This document shows positions 27,940-35,307 of a stretch of DNA of 64,000 nucleotides, piece after piece. Numbering within the stretch: position 1 is the first letter of the stretch; each line of letters begins with the position of its first letter. This stretch comes from Mycobacterium sp. PSTR-4-N (lineage in GTDB: Bacteria; Actinomycetota; Actinomycetes; Mycobacteriales; Mycobacteriaceae), in the NCBI RefSeq assembly GCF_022348085.1, contig NZ_JAKRFN010000002.1:62001-126000 (forward strand), written 5' to 3'. Made by a program: the position numbers and the translations under genes. A model generated the notes under the pieces. It made no database searches. It was not told the DNA's origin and saw nothing but the letters and a program-made list of their open reading frames with translations.

Positions 27940-29016
27940 ATGACGATTCGCGTCGCTGCCATCGGAACCGGAAACGTCGGCAAACACGCTCTGGCGCAAC
28001 TGATCACGGACCCGAAGTTCGAGCTGACCGCGGTGTGGGTGTCCTCGGACGCCAAGGCCGGCACCGACGCGGGCGAATTGGCCGGACTCGGGGTGTCGAC
28101 CGGGGTGCCGGCCACCACCGATCTCGACGCCGTGATCGCCACGGGCCCCGACTGCGCGGTCTACACCGCGATGGCCGACAACCGGTTACCCGAGGCGCTC
28201 GAGGACTACCGACGCATCCTGGCCGCCGGCATCAACGTCGTCGGCAGTAGTGCGGTGTTCCTGCAGTACCCGTGGGGAGTGTTGCCCGACGAGATGGTGA
28301 ATCCGATCGAGGAGGCGGCCAAGGCGGGCAATGCCAGCGTCTTCGTGAACGGCATCGATCCGGGTTTCGCGAACGATCTGCTGCCGATGGCACTGGCCGG
28401 TACCTGTCAGAGCATCCAGCAGATCCGCTGCATGGAGATCATCAACTACGACACCTACGACAGTGCGACGGTGATGTTCGACGTCATGGGGTTCGGGGGG
28501 AGTCTCGACGAGACGCCGATGCTGCTGATGCCCGGCGTGCTCAGCTTGGCGTGGGGATCGGTGGTACGGCAATTGGCCGCGGGCCTGGGCCTCGAGCTCG
28601 ACGAGGTGACCGAGACGCACAGCCGGGTGCCCGCCCCGGAAGATTTCGACATCGCCTCGGGCCACATCGCCGAAGGGACCACGGCAGCAATCCGGTTCGA
28701 GGTTCGCGGCATGAAAGACGGCGAGGTGGCGGTGGTTCTCGAACACGTCACCCGACTGCGCGACGATCTCTGTCCGGACTGGCCGCAGCCTGCGCAGCAC
28801 GGCGGTTCCTACCGCATCGAGATCACCGGCGAGCCGTCCTACACGGTGGACCTGTGTCTGAGCAGCCCGAACGGCGATCACAACCACGCGGGACTGGTCG
28901 CGACGGCCGCCCGCGTGGTGAACGCCATCCCCGCGGTCATCGATGCCGCGCCGGGAATCGTGACAGCGCTCGACTTACCTCCCGTGACTGGCAAAGGTCT
29001 GTACGCTAAGCCCTGA
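27940..29016 (+). CDS. Dihydrodipicolinate reductase-like NAD(P)-binding protein (Rv0926c-like)
   Basis: 358 residues. AAIGTGNVGKHALAQL is a DapB-type Rossmann start, and the central part (GSSAVFLQYPWG, VFVNGIDPGFANDLLPMAL, QIRCMEIINYDTYD) is conserved in a large actinobacterial family. The catalytic His-His-Lys region of true DapB is not recognised, so lysine biosynthesis is unlikely. The start ATG 27940 has AAGGA 4 nt upstream; GTG 27928 overlapping the SDR stop is less likely. It probably acts with the SDR on a lipophilic substrate. Confidence 0.82.
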   Translation: MTIRVAAIGTGNVGKHALAQLITDPKFELTAVWVSSDAKAGTDAGELAGLGVSTGVPATTDLDAVIATGPDCAVYTAMADNRLPEALEDYRRILAAGINVVGSSAVFLQYPWGVLPDEMVNPIEEAAKAGNASVFVNGIDPGFANDLLPMALAGTCQSIQQIRCMEIINYDTYDSATVMFDVMGFGGSLDETPMLLMPGVLSLAWGSVVRQLAAGLGLELDEVTETHSRVPAPEDFDIASGHIAEGTTAAIRFEVRGMKDGEVAVVLEHVTRLRDDLCPDWPQPAQHGGSYRIEITGEPSYTVDLCLSSPNGDHNHAGLVATAARVVNAIPAVIDAAPGIVTALDLPPVTGKGLYAKP

Positions 29017-29036
29017 ACCTGCTGAAAGGACTCCGC

Positions 29037-29285
29037 ATGAAGGCCCGCCTGACCACTTTCGCCGCTGTGCTCGTCGCCGGCGGAGCCTCCCTCGCGATCG
29101 CCGCTGCGCCCGCTGCGTTGGCCCAGCCGTCCTGCGTACAGACAGGTGAGGGCGGCGGCTTCCAGGGCGGCGCCAACACCGTGTGTGAGTCACCCGGCAA
29201 TTCGCAGATCGACTCCCGTCCCGGCGTGTACGCCGAGCCCTGGGAGGGCGGTTTCGGCTGGGGTTACGGCCCCTACGTGCTCTGA
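29037..29285 (+). CDS. Small secreted protein, Cys pair and Gly/aromatic tail
   Basis: 82 residues. A signal peptide (KARLTTFAAVLVAGGASLAIAAAPAALAQ, cleavage after about residue 30) is followed by a short mature part with two Cys (PSCVQTGEGGG and NTVCESPGN), likely disulfide-linked, and an aromatic/Gly end (GGFGWGYGPYVL). GAAAGGA lies just upstream of the ATG. It is followed after 7 bp by a second protein of the same design. No function is known for this mycobacterial type. Confidence 0.78.
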   Translation: MKARLTTFAAVLVAGGASLAIAAAPAALAQPSCVQTGEGGGFQGGANTVCESPGNSQIDSRPGVYAEPWEGGFGWGYGPYVL

Positions 29286-29292
29286 GCCGACC

Positions 29293-29526
29293 GTGACGCG
29301 TCGAGTTCTGCGCTGCATGGCACTCGTGGGTGCGGGTGCCGCAATCGCCTGGGGCGGGACGGGTGTCGCGACCGCCATGCCGAAGTGCAGCGACGTCGGC
29401 AAGACGATCACCTACTGCGAGACCAACGGCAGCACACAGATCACCGCGACGCCGCCGCCCTGGAACTGGGGTGGCTGGCAGGGCGGTGGCTACTACCCCT
29501 TCGGCGCGTTCGGCTACCTGCCCTGA
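29293..29526 (+). CDS. Second small secreted Cys-pair protein
   Basis: 77 residues from GTG 29293 (MTRRVLRCMALVGAGAAIAW). The leader ends near GVATAMP; the mature part has CSDVGKTITYCETNGSTQI and ends in Trp/Gly/Tyr-rich NWGGWQGGGYYPFGAFGYLP. Layout, the Cys pair and the E-(S/T)-x-G-(N/S)-(S/T)-Q-I motif match the preceding gene (CESPGNSQIDS versus CETNGSTQITA), so they are probably tandem paralogues. A hairpin follows 14 nt after the stop. Confidence 0.72.
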   Translation: MTRRVLRCMALVGAGAAIAWGGTGVATAMPKCSDVGKTITYCETNGSTQITATPPPWNWGGWQGGGYYPFGAFGYLP

Positions 29527-29540
29527 CCCCTGTGATCCCG

Positions 29541-29562
29541 GGCGGCGCATTGCCACGCCGCC
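29541..29562 (+). terminator. GC-rich hairpin after secreted-protein pair
   Basis: GGCGGCG (29541-29547) pairs perfectly with CGCCGCC (29556-29562) across an 8-nt loop, between the secreted-protein genes and mntH. Confidence 0.5.
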
Positions 29563-29581
29563 GAGTTTACGGCTAACCTAA
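29563..29581 (+). promoter_or_regulatory. DtxR-family (IdeR/MntR-like) box overlapping mntH promoter
   Basis: The 11 bases GGCTAACCTAA at 29571-29581 equal the right half of the IdeR consensus; the left half is degenerate (12 of 19 overall). A TAACCT -10-like hexamer (29574-29579) sits inside it, so a bound repressor would block transcription of mntH, 38 nt downstream. Whether IdeR or MntR binds is unresolved. Confidence 0.5.
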
Positions 29582-29619
29582 CTTTTCTCTTCGCATCAAC
29601 GAACAGAGAAGGATCGCGG

Positions 29620-30846
29620 GTGAAGCCCGACGTCGCTACACCGACCCGTCCCCTGTGGTTGCTGCTCGGCCCCGCCTTCGTCGCGGCCATCGCCTACGTC
29701 GACCCCGGCAACGTCGCGGCCAACGTCAGCGCGGGAGCCCAGTTCGGCTTTCTGCTCGTCTGGGTGATCGTCGCGGCCAACCTCATGGCGTGCCTCGTCC
29801 AATACCTGTCGGCCAAACTGGGTTTGGTGACGGGCCGGTCGCTGCCCGAGGCCGTGTCGGACCGGATGGGCATCCCGACGCGGTTGGCCTACTGGATGCA
29901 GGCGGAGCTGGTGGCGATGGCAACCGATCTCGCCGAGGTCGTCGGCGGTGCCATCGCGCTGTACCTGCTGTTCGATCTGCCTCTGCTCGTCGGTGGGGTG
30001 ATCACCGGCGCGGTCTCCCTGGTGCTGCTGCTGATCAAGGATCGCCGCGGCCAGACAGTCTTCGAGCGCGTCATCACCGGCCTCCTGGCGGTCATCGCCG
30101 TCGGCTTCTTCACCAGCCTGTTCGCAGCGCCTCCCCCCGCCGGTCCAGCCATCGCCGGTCTGGTGCCGCGGTTCGACGGCCCCGAGAGCATCCTGCTGGC
30201 CGCCGCCATGCTCGGCGCGACGGTCATGCCGCACGCGGTGTACCTGCATTCGGGGCTGGCGCGCGATCGGCATGGGCACCACGCACCCGGCCCCCGGCGC
30301 AAGGCACTCCTTCGCGCCACCCGCTGGGACGTCGGCGCGGCGATGCTGGTCGCCGGGGCGGTGAATCTGTCGATGCTGCTGGTGGCCGCGACCACCCTGC
30401 AGGGCGTACCGGACACCGACTCGATCGAAGGCGCGTTCGCCGCGGTGCAGGGCACGCTCGGCCACACCGTGGCGCTGCTGTTCGCGATCGGGTTGTTGGC
30501 ATCGGGCCTCGCGTCGTCATCCGTCGGCGCCTACGCCGGAGCGATGATCATGGACGGTTTGCTCCGCCGGTCGGTGCCGTTGCTCACCCGGCGGTTGATC
30601 ACGTTGCTGCCCGCGCTGGCGGTGCTCGCGGCAGGCGTCGACCCGAGCCGCGCTCTGGTGTTGTCGCAGGTCGTGCTGTCCTTCGGCATCCCGTTCGCGC
30701 TCATCCCGCTGGTTCGGCTGACCAGTGACAGATCGCTGATGGGCGGTGACGTCAACCGGCGCATGACCACGACCCTGGGCTGGTTGGTTGCCGGGTTGAT
30801 TACTCTGCTCAACGTGGTGCTCATCTATCTGACGCTGTCCGGCTGA
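29620..30846 (+). CDS. mntH: NRAMP-family divalent metal (Mn2+) transporter
   Basis: 408 residues, 11 predicted helices, proton-coupled import of Mn2+ and Fe2+ across the inner membrane. Key motifs: DPGN in AAIAYVDPGNVAAN (TM1 metal-binding Asp and Asn) and GATVMPHAVYLHSGL (TM6 Met-Pro-His). GTG 29620 follows AGAAGGA. The M. tuberculosis counterpart is Rv0924c at the same relative position. The upstream DtxR-family-like half-box suggests metal-dependent repression. The next gene starts directly after its TGA. Confidence 0.95.
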   Translation: MKPDVATPTRPLWLLLGPAFVAAIAYVDPGNVAANVSAGAQFGFLLVWVIVAANLMACLVQYLSAKLGLVTGRSLPEAVSDRMGIPTRLAYWMQAELVAMATDLAEVVGGAIALYLLFDLPLLVGGVITGAVSLVLLLIKDRRGQTVFERVITGLLAVIAVGFFTSLFAAPPPAGPAIAGLVPRFDGPESILLAAAMLGATVMPHAVYLHSGLARDRHGHHAPGPRRKALLRATRWDVGAAMLVAGAVNLSMLLVAATTLQGVPDTDSIEGAFAAVQGTLGHTVALLFAIGLLASGLASSSVGAYAGAMIMDGLLRRSVPLLTRRLITLLPALAVLAAGVDPSRALVLSQVVLSFGIPFALIPLVRLTSDRSLMGGDVNRRMTTTLGWLVAGLITLLNVVLIYLTLSG

Positions 30847-31911
30847 ATGACGGCGCGACACCACTACTTCGCGTACGGGTCGAATCTGTCGGTGCGGCAG
30901 ATGGCGCAGCGCTGCCCGGATGCCACCGATCCGCAACCCGCCACCCTGGCCGACCACGACTGGCTGATCAACGAACGCGGCGTCGCCACCGTCGAACCAC
31001 AACCGGGCGGGGTGGTGCACGGCGTGCTGTGGCGCGTCTCCGATCACGACCTGGCGACGCTGGACAGCGCCGAGGGCGTACCCCTGCGCTACCGCCGCGA
31101 CGCGCTGACGGTGCACACCGCCCACGGCCGGCGCACCGCCTGGGTCTACATCGACCATCGCGTCGAGCCGGGCCCGCCGCGCCCCGGATACCTCGAACGG
31201 ATCCTCGAGGGCGCCCGACACCATGGTCTGCCGACCCGCTGGATCGACTTCCTGCAGCGATGGGACCCGACGCGGTGGCCCCGCCGCGAACACGACCCGG
31301 ATTCGACTCCACCACAATCACTCTCGGAGCTGCTGAGCACGCGGGGAGTCAGCGAGCACAGTGAGCTGCGGTCGGAGTTCGGGTTCCTGGCCATCCACGG
31401 TGGTGGACTCGAGCAGATGACCGATGTGATCGCACGCCGCGCCGCCGATGCGGCGAACGCGTCCCTCTACATCGTCCACCACCCCGACCACTACCCTCAC
31501 CATCTCGCGTCAGCGCTCTACGATCCGGCACACTCACCTCGGCTGGCGGATTTCCTCGACCACGTCGACGTCGCGGTGTCGCTGCACGGATACGGCCGGA
31601 TGGGGCGCAGCACCGAACTACTCGCCGGCGGTCGGCACCGCGCACTCGCCCGGCACCTGGCCGACCACATCGCGATTCCCGGCTACCGCGTGATCACCGA
31701 CCTCGACGCGATACCCCGCGAACTGCGCGGCCTTCATCCGGACAATCCGGTCAACCGCACCCGTAGCGGCGGCACTCAGCTGGAACTGTCCGCGCGGGTC
31801 CGCGGCAACAGCCCGCGCAGCGGCCTGCCGGGTGACGACGGTCTGGCTCCCGCCACGTCCGCCCTGGTGCAGGGATTGGTGCGGGCCGCCCGGGCCTGGC
31901 CCCCGGGCTGA
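30847..31911 (+). CDS. Gamma-glutamylcyclotransferase / poly-gamma-glutamate hydrolase fusion (Rv0923c-like)
   Basis: 354 residues with two domains. Residues 1 to about 125 are GGCT-like: YFAYGSNLSVRQMAQRCPDA at the substrate loop, VHGVLWRVSDHDLATLDSAEG with a candidate catalytic Glu, and WVYID. Residues about 155-350 resemble the zinc-dependent poly-gamma-glutamate hydrolase (phage PghP/DUF867) family: FGFLAIHGGGLEQMTDVIAR, SLYIVHHP, HVDVAVSLHGYGRM and RELRGLHPDNPVNRT. Both activities address gamma-glutamyl linkages, suggesting stepwise degradation of gamma-glutamyl peptides or polyglutamate. It lacks a signal peptide. It starts immediately after the mntH stop. Confidence 0.82.
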   Translation: MTARHHYFAYGSNLSVRQMAQRCPDATDPQPATLADHDWLINERGVATVEPQPGGVVHGVLWRVSDHDLATLDSAEGVPLRYRRDALTVHTAHGRRTAWVYIDHRVEPGPPRPGYLERILEGARHHGLPTRWIDFLQRWDPTRWPRREHDPDSTPPQSLSELLSTRGVSEHSELRSEFGFLAIHGGGLEQMTDVIARRAADAANASLYIVHHPDHYPHHLASALYDPAHSPRLADFLDHVDVAVSLHGYGRMGRSTELLAGGRHRALARHLADHIAIPGYRVITDLDAIPRELRGLHPDNPVNRTRSGGTQLELSARVRGNSPRSGLPGDDGLAPATSALVQGLVRAARAWPPG

Positions 31912-31932
31912 CGGAGAGACACCATCTGGGCG

Positions 31933-31959
31933 CAATCCGCAACCCGGGCTGCTCCGAAT
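31933..31959 (+). promoter_or_regulatory. Candidate SigK promoter of DUF1365-sigK-rskA operon
   Basis: CAATCC (31933-31938), 15-nt spacer, CCGAAT (31954-31959). This is close to the SigK consensus CCATCC/CCGAAT reported in M. tuberculosis, with one -35 mismatch and a slightly short spacer. The expected start point coincides with GTG 31967, so the transcript would be leaderless and sigK autoregulated. Confidence 0.5.
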
Positions 31960-31966
31960 ACCGGTT

Positions 31967-32725
31967 GTGAAGCAACACGGCGGCGCCGCGCACACCACCA
32001 CGGCGCTCTACCGCACCCGGATCACCCACCTACGGCGTGCTCCGGTACATCACTATTTCGAGCACAAGAGCTACAGCTGGCTGGTCGACCTCGACGACAT
32101 GCCGCAGGTGCCGGGATGGCTCCGTCCGTTCGCGACCTTCGACCCCGCCGACCATCTCTGGCCCGCGCCCGTCGACACGCTGCGCGGTCGCGTCGACGCG
32201 TTCCTTGCCGACAAGGGCATCGACCTGTGCGGCGGCCGCGTCACCGCGTTGCTGCAACCCCGGGTCCTCGGCTCGGCGTTCAACCCGTTCAGCTTCTACT
32301 GGTGCCACGGCCCGGACGGCGGGGTGCGGTACGTGATCGTCGAGGTACAGAACAGCCGCGGTGAGCGGCACGCCTACCTACTGCCGCCGTCGGGCGACTG
32401 GCCGGCAATGGTCACCAAGAAGCTGTACGTCTCGCCGTTCAACGACGTCGACGGGCACTACCTGATCAATGCGCCGCATCCGGACGAGCACCTCGACCTG
32501 CGCATCTCGTTGCATCGCGAGAACCACCCGGCGTTCGTCACGACCATGCGGGGAGACCGCAGAGCGGCCGGGATCGGACAGATCCTCGCGCTGCAGGTCA
32601 TCTCGCCGCTGGCGCCGAAGATGAACTCGCTGAGCATGCGGGTGCAGGGCACCATGTTGCGCCTGCGCCGCGTTCCCGTCGTGCCGCATCCGGCGGAGGA
32701 GCGAGAGAAGGTGTATCACTCGTGA
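31967..32725 (+). CDS. DUF1365 protein (Rv0448c-like)
   Basis: 252 residues of the DUF1365 family: LYRTRITHLRRAPVHHYFEHKSYSWLVDLDD at the N-terminus, RVLGSAFNPFSFYWCHG in the centre, KKLYVSPFNDVDGHY toward the C-terminus. Family members normally sit with an FAD amine oxidase-like protein and a cyclopropane-fatty-acid synthase (UfaA1) in lipid-modifying operons; neither partner is adjacent here, and the gene leads straight into sigK. In M. tuberculosis Rv0448c is also upstream of sigK. GTG 31967 chosen from conserved N-terminus and the promoter position. Confidence 0.85.
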   Translation: MKQHGGAAHTTTALYRTRITHLRRAPVHHYFEHKSYSWLVDLDDMPQVPGWLRPFATFDPADHLWPAPVDTLRGRVDAFLADKGIDLCGGRVTALLQPRVLGSAFNPFSFYWCHGPDGGVRYVIVEVQNSRGERHAYLLPPSGDWPAMVTKKLYVSPFNDVDGHYLINAPHPDEHLDLRISLHRENHPAFVTTMRGDRRAAGIGQILALQVISPLAPKMNSLSMRVQGTMLRLRRVPVVPHPAEEREKVYHS

Positions 32726-32806
32726 TCGACGGGGACACCTGATGACCGCGACCTTGCCCCCCAGGTCGAAGCCCACGACTTCGACGGACAGCCTGCGGGC
32801 AGCCGC

Positions 32807-32812
32807 TAGGCT
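32807..32812 (+). promoter_or_regulatory. Candidate internal -10 hexamer for sigK
   Basis: TAGGCT, 7 nt before GTG 32820. This would give a leaderless sigK transcript independent of the upstream promoter. Confidence 0.3.
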
Positions 32813-32819
32813 ACCGCTC

Positions 32820-33365
32820 GTGACCGCCGAACTCGACGCTTTACTGCGCCAGGTGGCCCGCCAGGACGTGGACGCCTTTGCCGCCCTGTACGACCAGACC
32901 CGGTCCCGGGTCTTCGGCCTGGTTCTGCGCGTTCTGCGCGACCCGGGGTACAGCGAGGAGACGACGCAGGACATCTACCTGCAGGTCTGGCGCAACGCAC
33001 ACACATACGACCCGTCGGCGGGCTCACCGCTGGCGTGGCTGATGACGCTGGCGCACCGTCGCGCGGTGGACCGGGTGCGCTCCGAGCAGGCCGCCAGCAC
33101 CCGGGAATCGCGGTATGGCGCCGCCAACGTCGAGCCGCCCGCCGATCACGTCGCCGACGAGGTGATCCTTGACGAGGAACGGCGCCAGGTCGCCGCGTGC
33201 CTCGGGGCGCTCACCGACACCCAACGAGAATGCATCCAGTTGGCGTATTACGACGGTCTTACCTATGTGCAGGTTTCCGAGCATCTTTCGACGAATCTTG
33301 CCACCATCAAGTCGCGGATGCGTGACGCCATTCGCGGTCTCCGCCGATGCCTGGGGGTGACATGA
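32820..33365 (+). CDS. sigK: ECF RNA polymerase sigma factor SigK
   Basis: 181 residues from GTG 32820 (MTAELDALLRQVARQDVDAFAALYDQTRSRVFGLV). Region 2 includes VLRDPGYSEETTQDIYLQVWRNAHTYD and region 4 ACLGALTDTQRECIQLAYYDGLTYVQVSEHLSTNLATIKSRMRDAIRGLRR. Resemblance to M. tuberculosis SigK is strong through VLRDxGYSEETTQ and AHRRAVDRVR. An ATG at 32742 in the same frame would add 26 low-complexity residues not found in that protein. The stop overlaps rskA by 4 bp. In M. tuberculosis SigK drives the mpt70/mpt83 antigen genes; those are not in this window. Confidence 0.92.
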   Translation: MTAELDALLRQVARQDVDAFAALYDQTRSRVFGLVLRVLRDPGYSEETTQDIYLQVWRNAHTYDPSAGSPLAWLMTLAHRRAVDRVRSEQAASTRESRYGAANVEPPADHVADEVILDEERRQVAACLGALTDTQRECIQLAYYDGLTYVQVSEHLSTNLATIKSRMRDAIRGLRRCLGVT

Positions 33366-34084
33366 CCAGCCCGGAAGAACTGCTGTCCCTTGCGACGCCC
33401 TATGCGCTGCATGCGCTCAGTGACCATGAGGTCGACGACATCGACCGTCAGCTCAGCGACGCCTCGCCCGACGTGGCCGAGGCGTTCCGCGCCGAAGTCC
33501 GCGCCGTGCGCGAGACGATGGCGGTGATCGCGGAAGCCACCGCAGTCGAGCCGCCGCCCGAACTTCGCGCACAGGTGTTGAGCCAGATCCAGCGCGACGG
33601 CGGCCGCGGTGGCGCGGTGCGCTCCCTCGGACCGAAGCGCCGACGGTGGGCGACCGTCATGCTCGCCGCGGCAGCGGTGGTGGCCGTCGGACTGGGCGCC
33701 CTCGGGGTCGGTGTGGCGATGCGGCCGAGCGCCTCCGAGTCGACCACCGACCAGATCTTCGCAGCGCCCGACGTGCGGACCGTCTCGGGTGACATCCCCG
33801 GCGGGGGCACCGCGACCCTGGTGTTCTCCCGGGAGCGGGATTCCGGCGTGCTCGTGATGAACAACGTGACACCGCCCAAGCCCGGGACGGTCTACCAGAT
33901 GTGGCTCGTCGCCTCCGACGGTCCGCATTCGGCGGGGACGATGGACGCCGGTGCTGTCACGCCGTCGACGACGGCGGTGCTCCCGGATCTCGGTGCATCG
34001 AGCGCGTTGGCGTTCACGGTCGAACCGCCCGGCGGGTCGAAAGAACCCACCACGCCGGCTTTCGCTGAACTGCCGCTGGTCTAG
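33362..34084 (+). CDS. rskA: Anti-sigma-K factor RskA
   Basis: 240 residues. The cytosolic N-terminal anti-sigma domain (PEELLSLATPYALHALSDHEVDDID) is followed by one membrane helix (about residues 96-120, RRRWATVMLAAAAVVAVGLG) and an extracytoplasmic RskA domain (TLVFSRERDSGVLVMNNVTPPKPGTVYQMWLVASDG ... SSALAFTVEPPGGSKEPTTP). It holds SigK inactive until regulated proteolysis. ATG 33362 overlaps the sigK stop (ATGA). Its stop shares CTAG with the stop of the convergent ligase gene. Confidence 0.93.
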   Translation: MTSPEELLSLATPYALHALSDHEVDDIDRQLSDASPDVAEAFRAEVRAVRETMAVIAEATAVEPPPELRAQVLSQIQRDGGRGGAVRSLGPKRRRWATVMLAAAAVVAVGLGALGVGVAMRPSASESTTDQIFAAPDVRTVSGDIPGGGTATLVFSRERDSGVLVMNNVTPPKPGTVYQMWLVASDGPHSAGTMDAGAVTPSTTAVLPDLGASSALAFTVEPPGGSKEPTTPAFAELPLV

Positions 34085-35175
34085 AACTCGAGCGTCGCAT
34101 CACCTGCGACGGCGAGCACGTCGCGCACATCGTGTCCGCGCCGCCATGCCCGTCGTTGCCGCATCGCTCCGTTGCCGTGCTCGAACACCGCGGCCACGCC
34201 CCGGCGCACGACGTCCTCGTCGCCGGTGCGCTCCAGCGCCGGGCGCACCCAGTCGAGCAGCTGGTGCAGCAACGTGCGCATCGGCGCGGCCGTGTTGCTG
34301 CGCAGGTCCACACCGGTTCCGTCGAGGCCGTCACGCGCGGCCTTCCAGTACGCCGCCTTCAGCGTCCAGGCATCCACTGTCGGCTGGGCCTGACCGCGCT
34401 CTTCCTCCGTGAGCGCGGTCATCACAGCCGCGCGCGACAATGTCGCCAGCAGAGCCGTCTCCCCCACCGTCGCCGGCACGTCGGCGACCCTGATCTCCAC
34501 CGTCGGGAAGTTCGCCGAGGGCCGCACATCCCAATAGACCATGCCGTCGTCGCGAATCACCTCGGACTGCACCAGCATCCGTACCGCGGCGTCGTAGTCC
34601 GCGGCGGAGTCGAAGAGCGGCGGCGGCCCGGCGCTGGGCCAGCGCGCCCACAGCACGCTGCGCCAGCTCGAGTGACCGGTGTCGGCGTTGCGGTAGATCG
34701 CCGAGTTGGCCGTCAACGCCAGCATCACCGGCAGCCACGGGCGCAGCCGGTTGGACACCGCGACCGCCGCGTCGCGGTCCGGTACGGCGACGTGCACGTG
34801 GCACCCGCAGATGCCCTGCTCGTGGGCGATCATCCCGAAGCGGTCGCCGATATCGCGGTAGCGCGGGGTGTCGGTGACCGGGAAGTCGTGCGGCAACGTC
34901 GGCGGCAGACCCACCGCGAGTAACCGGGCACCGGCCTGACCAGCGGCGTCGGCGACGGTGCCGCGCAGACGCGCCAGCGCGGTGTGGAGCTCCTCCGCGG
35001 TCTGCATCACGTCGGTCGCCGTTTCGATCTGACAACTGGTGAGCTCGAGTTGGAGGTCGAGCCCCAGGTCGGCGGCGCGCTCGGCGACGTCGCGGTTGCG
35101 GGGTAACGGTGCGCCAGTGTCCGGATCGACGAGGAGGAATTCCTCTTCGACGCCGATCGTGGGGATGTCTGCCAT
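34081..35175 (-). CDS. GCS2/YbdK-type carboxylate-amine ligase (Rv0433-like)
   Basis: 364 residues. ATP-grasp-like glutamate-cysteine ligase 2 family: TIGVEEEFLLVDPDTGAPLP at the N-terminus (metal-binding Glu residues), LELTSCQIETATDV, GMIAHEQGICGCHVHVAVPDRDAAV with the conserved His-Val-His, RPSANFPTVEIRVADVP. These enzymes condense a carboxylate (often glutamate) with an amine and can make gamma-glutamyl compounds, although a true role in glutathione is unlikely in mycobacteria. Convergent with rskA with a 4-bp shared stop region. Confidence 0.88.
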   Translation of the reverse strand: MADIPTIGVEEEFLLVDPDTGAPLPRNRDVAERAADLGLDLQLELTSCQIETATDVMQTAEELHTALARLRGTVADAAGQAGARLLAVGLPPTLPHDFPVTDTPRYRDIGDRFGMIAHEQGICGCHVHVAVPDRDAAVAVSNRLRPWLPVMLALTANSAIYRNADTGHSSWRSVLWARWPSAGPPPLFDSAADYDAAVRMLVQSEVIRDDGMVYWDVRPSANFPTVEIRVADVPATVGETALLATLSRAAVMTALTEEERGQAQPTVDAWTLKAAYWKAARDGLDGTGVDLRSNTAAPMRTLLHQLLDWVRPALERTGDEDVVRRGVAAVFEHGNGAMRQRRAWRRGHDVRDVLAVAGDATLEF

Positions 35176-35201
35176 AGGGGTGAAGAACCTGCCGAGATTT
35201 T

Positions 35202-35239
35202 GATCCGGCCCGTCGGATAGTTCGACGACGGGCCGGATC
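35202..35239. repeat. 14-bp perfect inverted repeat in divergent intergenic region
   Basis: GATCCGGCCCGTCG (35202-35215) and its reverse complement (35226-35239) are separated by 10 nt. It lies 27 bp before the ligase start and 69 bp before the LLM gene, upstream of both, so it is not an obvious terminator; it may be an operator or a 5'-UTR hairpin. Confidence 0.6.
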
Positions 35240-35295
35240 GGCGGGAAAAGACTGCAGCCTTAGTGCCCCTGGCGGATCCCCTTCAAACCTGTCCC

Positions 35296-35301
35296 TACGA
35301 T
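35296..35301 (+). promoter_or_regulatory. Candidate -10 hexamer for leaderless LLM transcript
   Basis: TACGAT, 6 nt before GTG 35308; supports that start over an upstream in-frame codon at 35263. Confidence 0.45.
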
Positions 35302-35307
35302 CGAACC

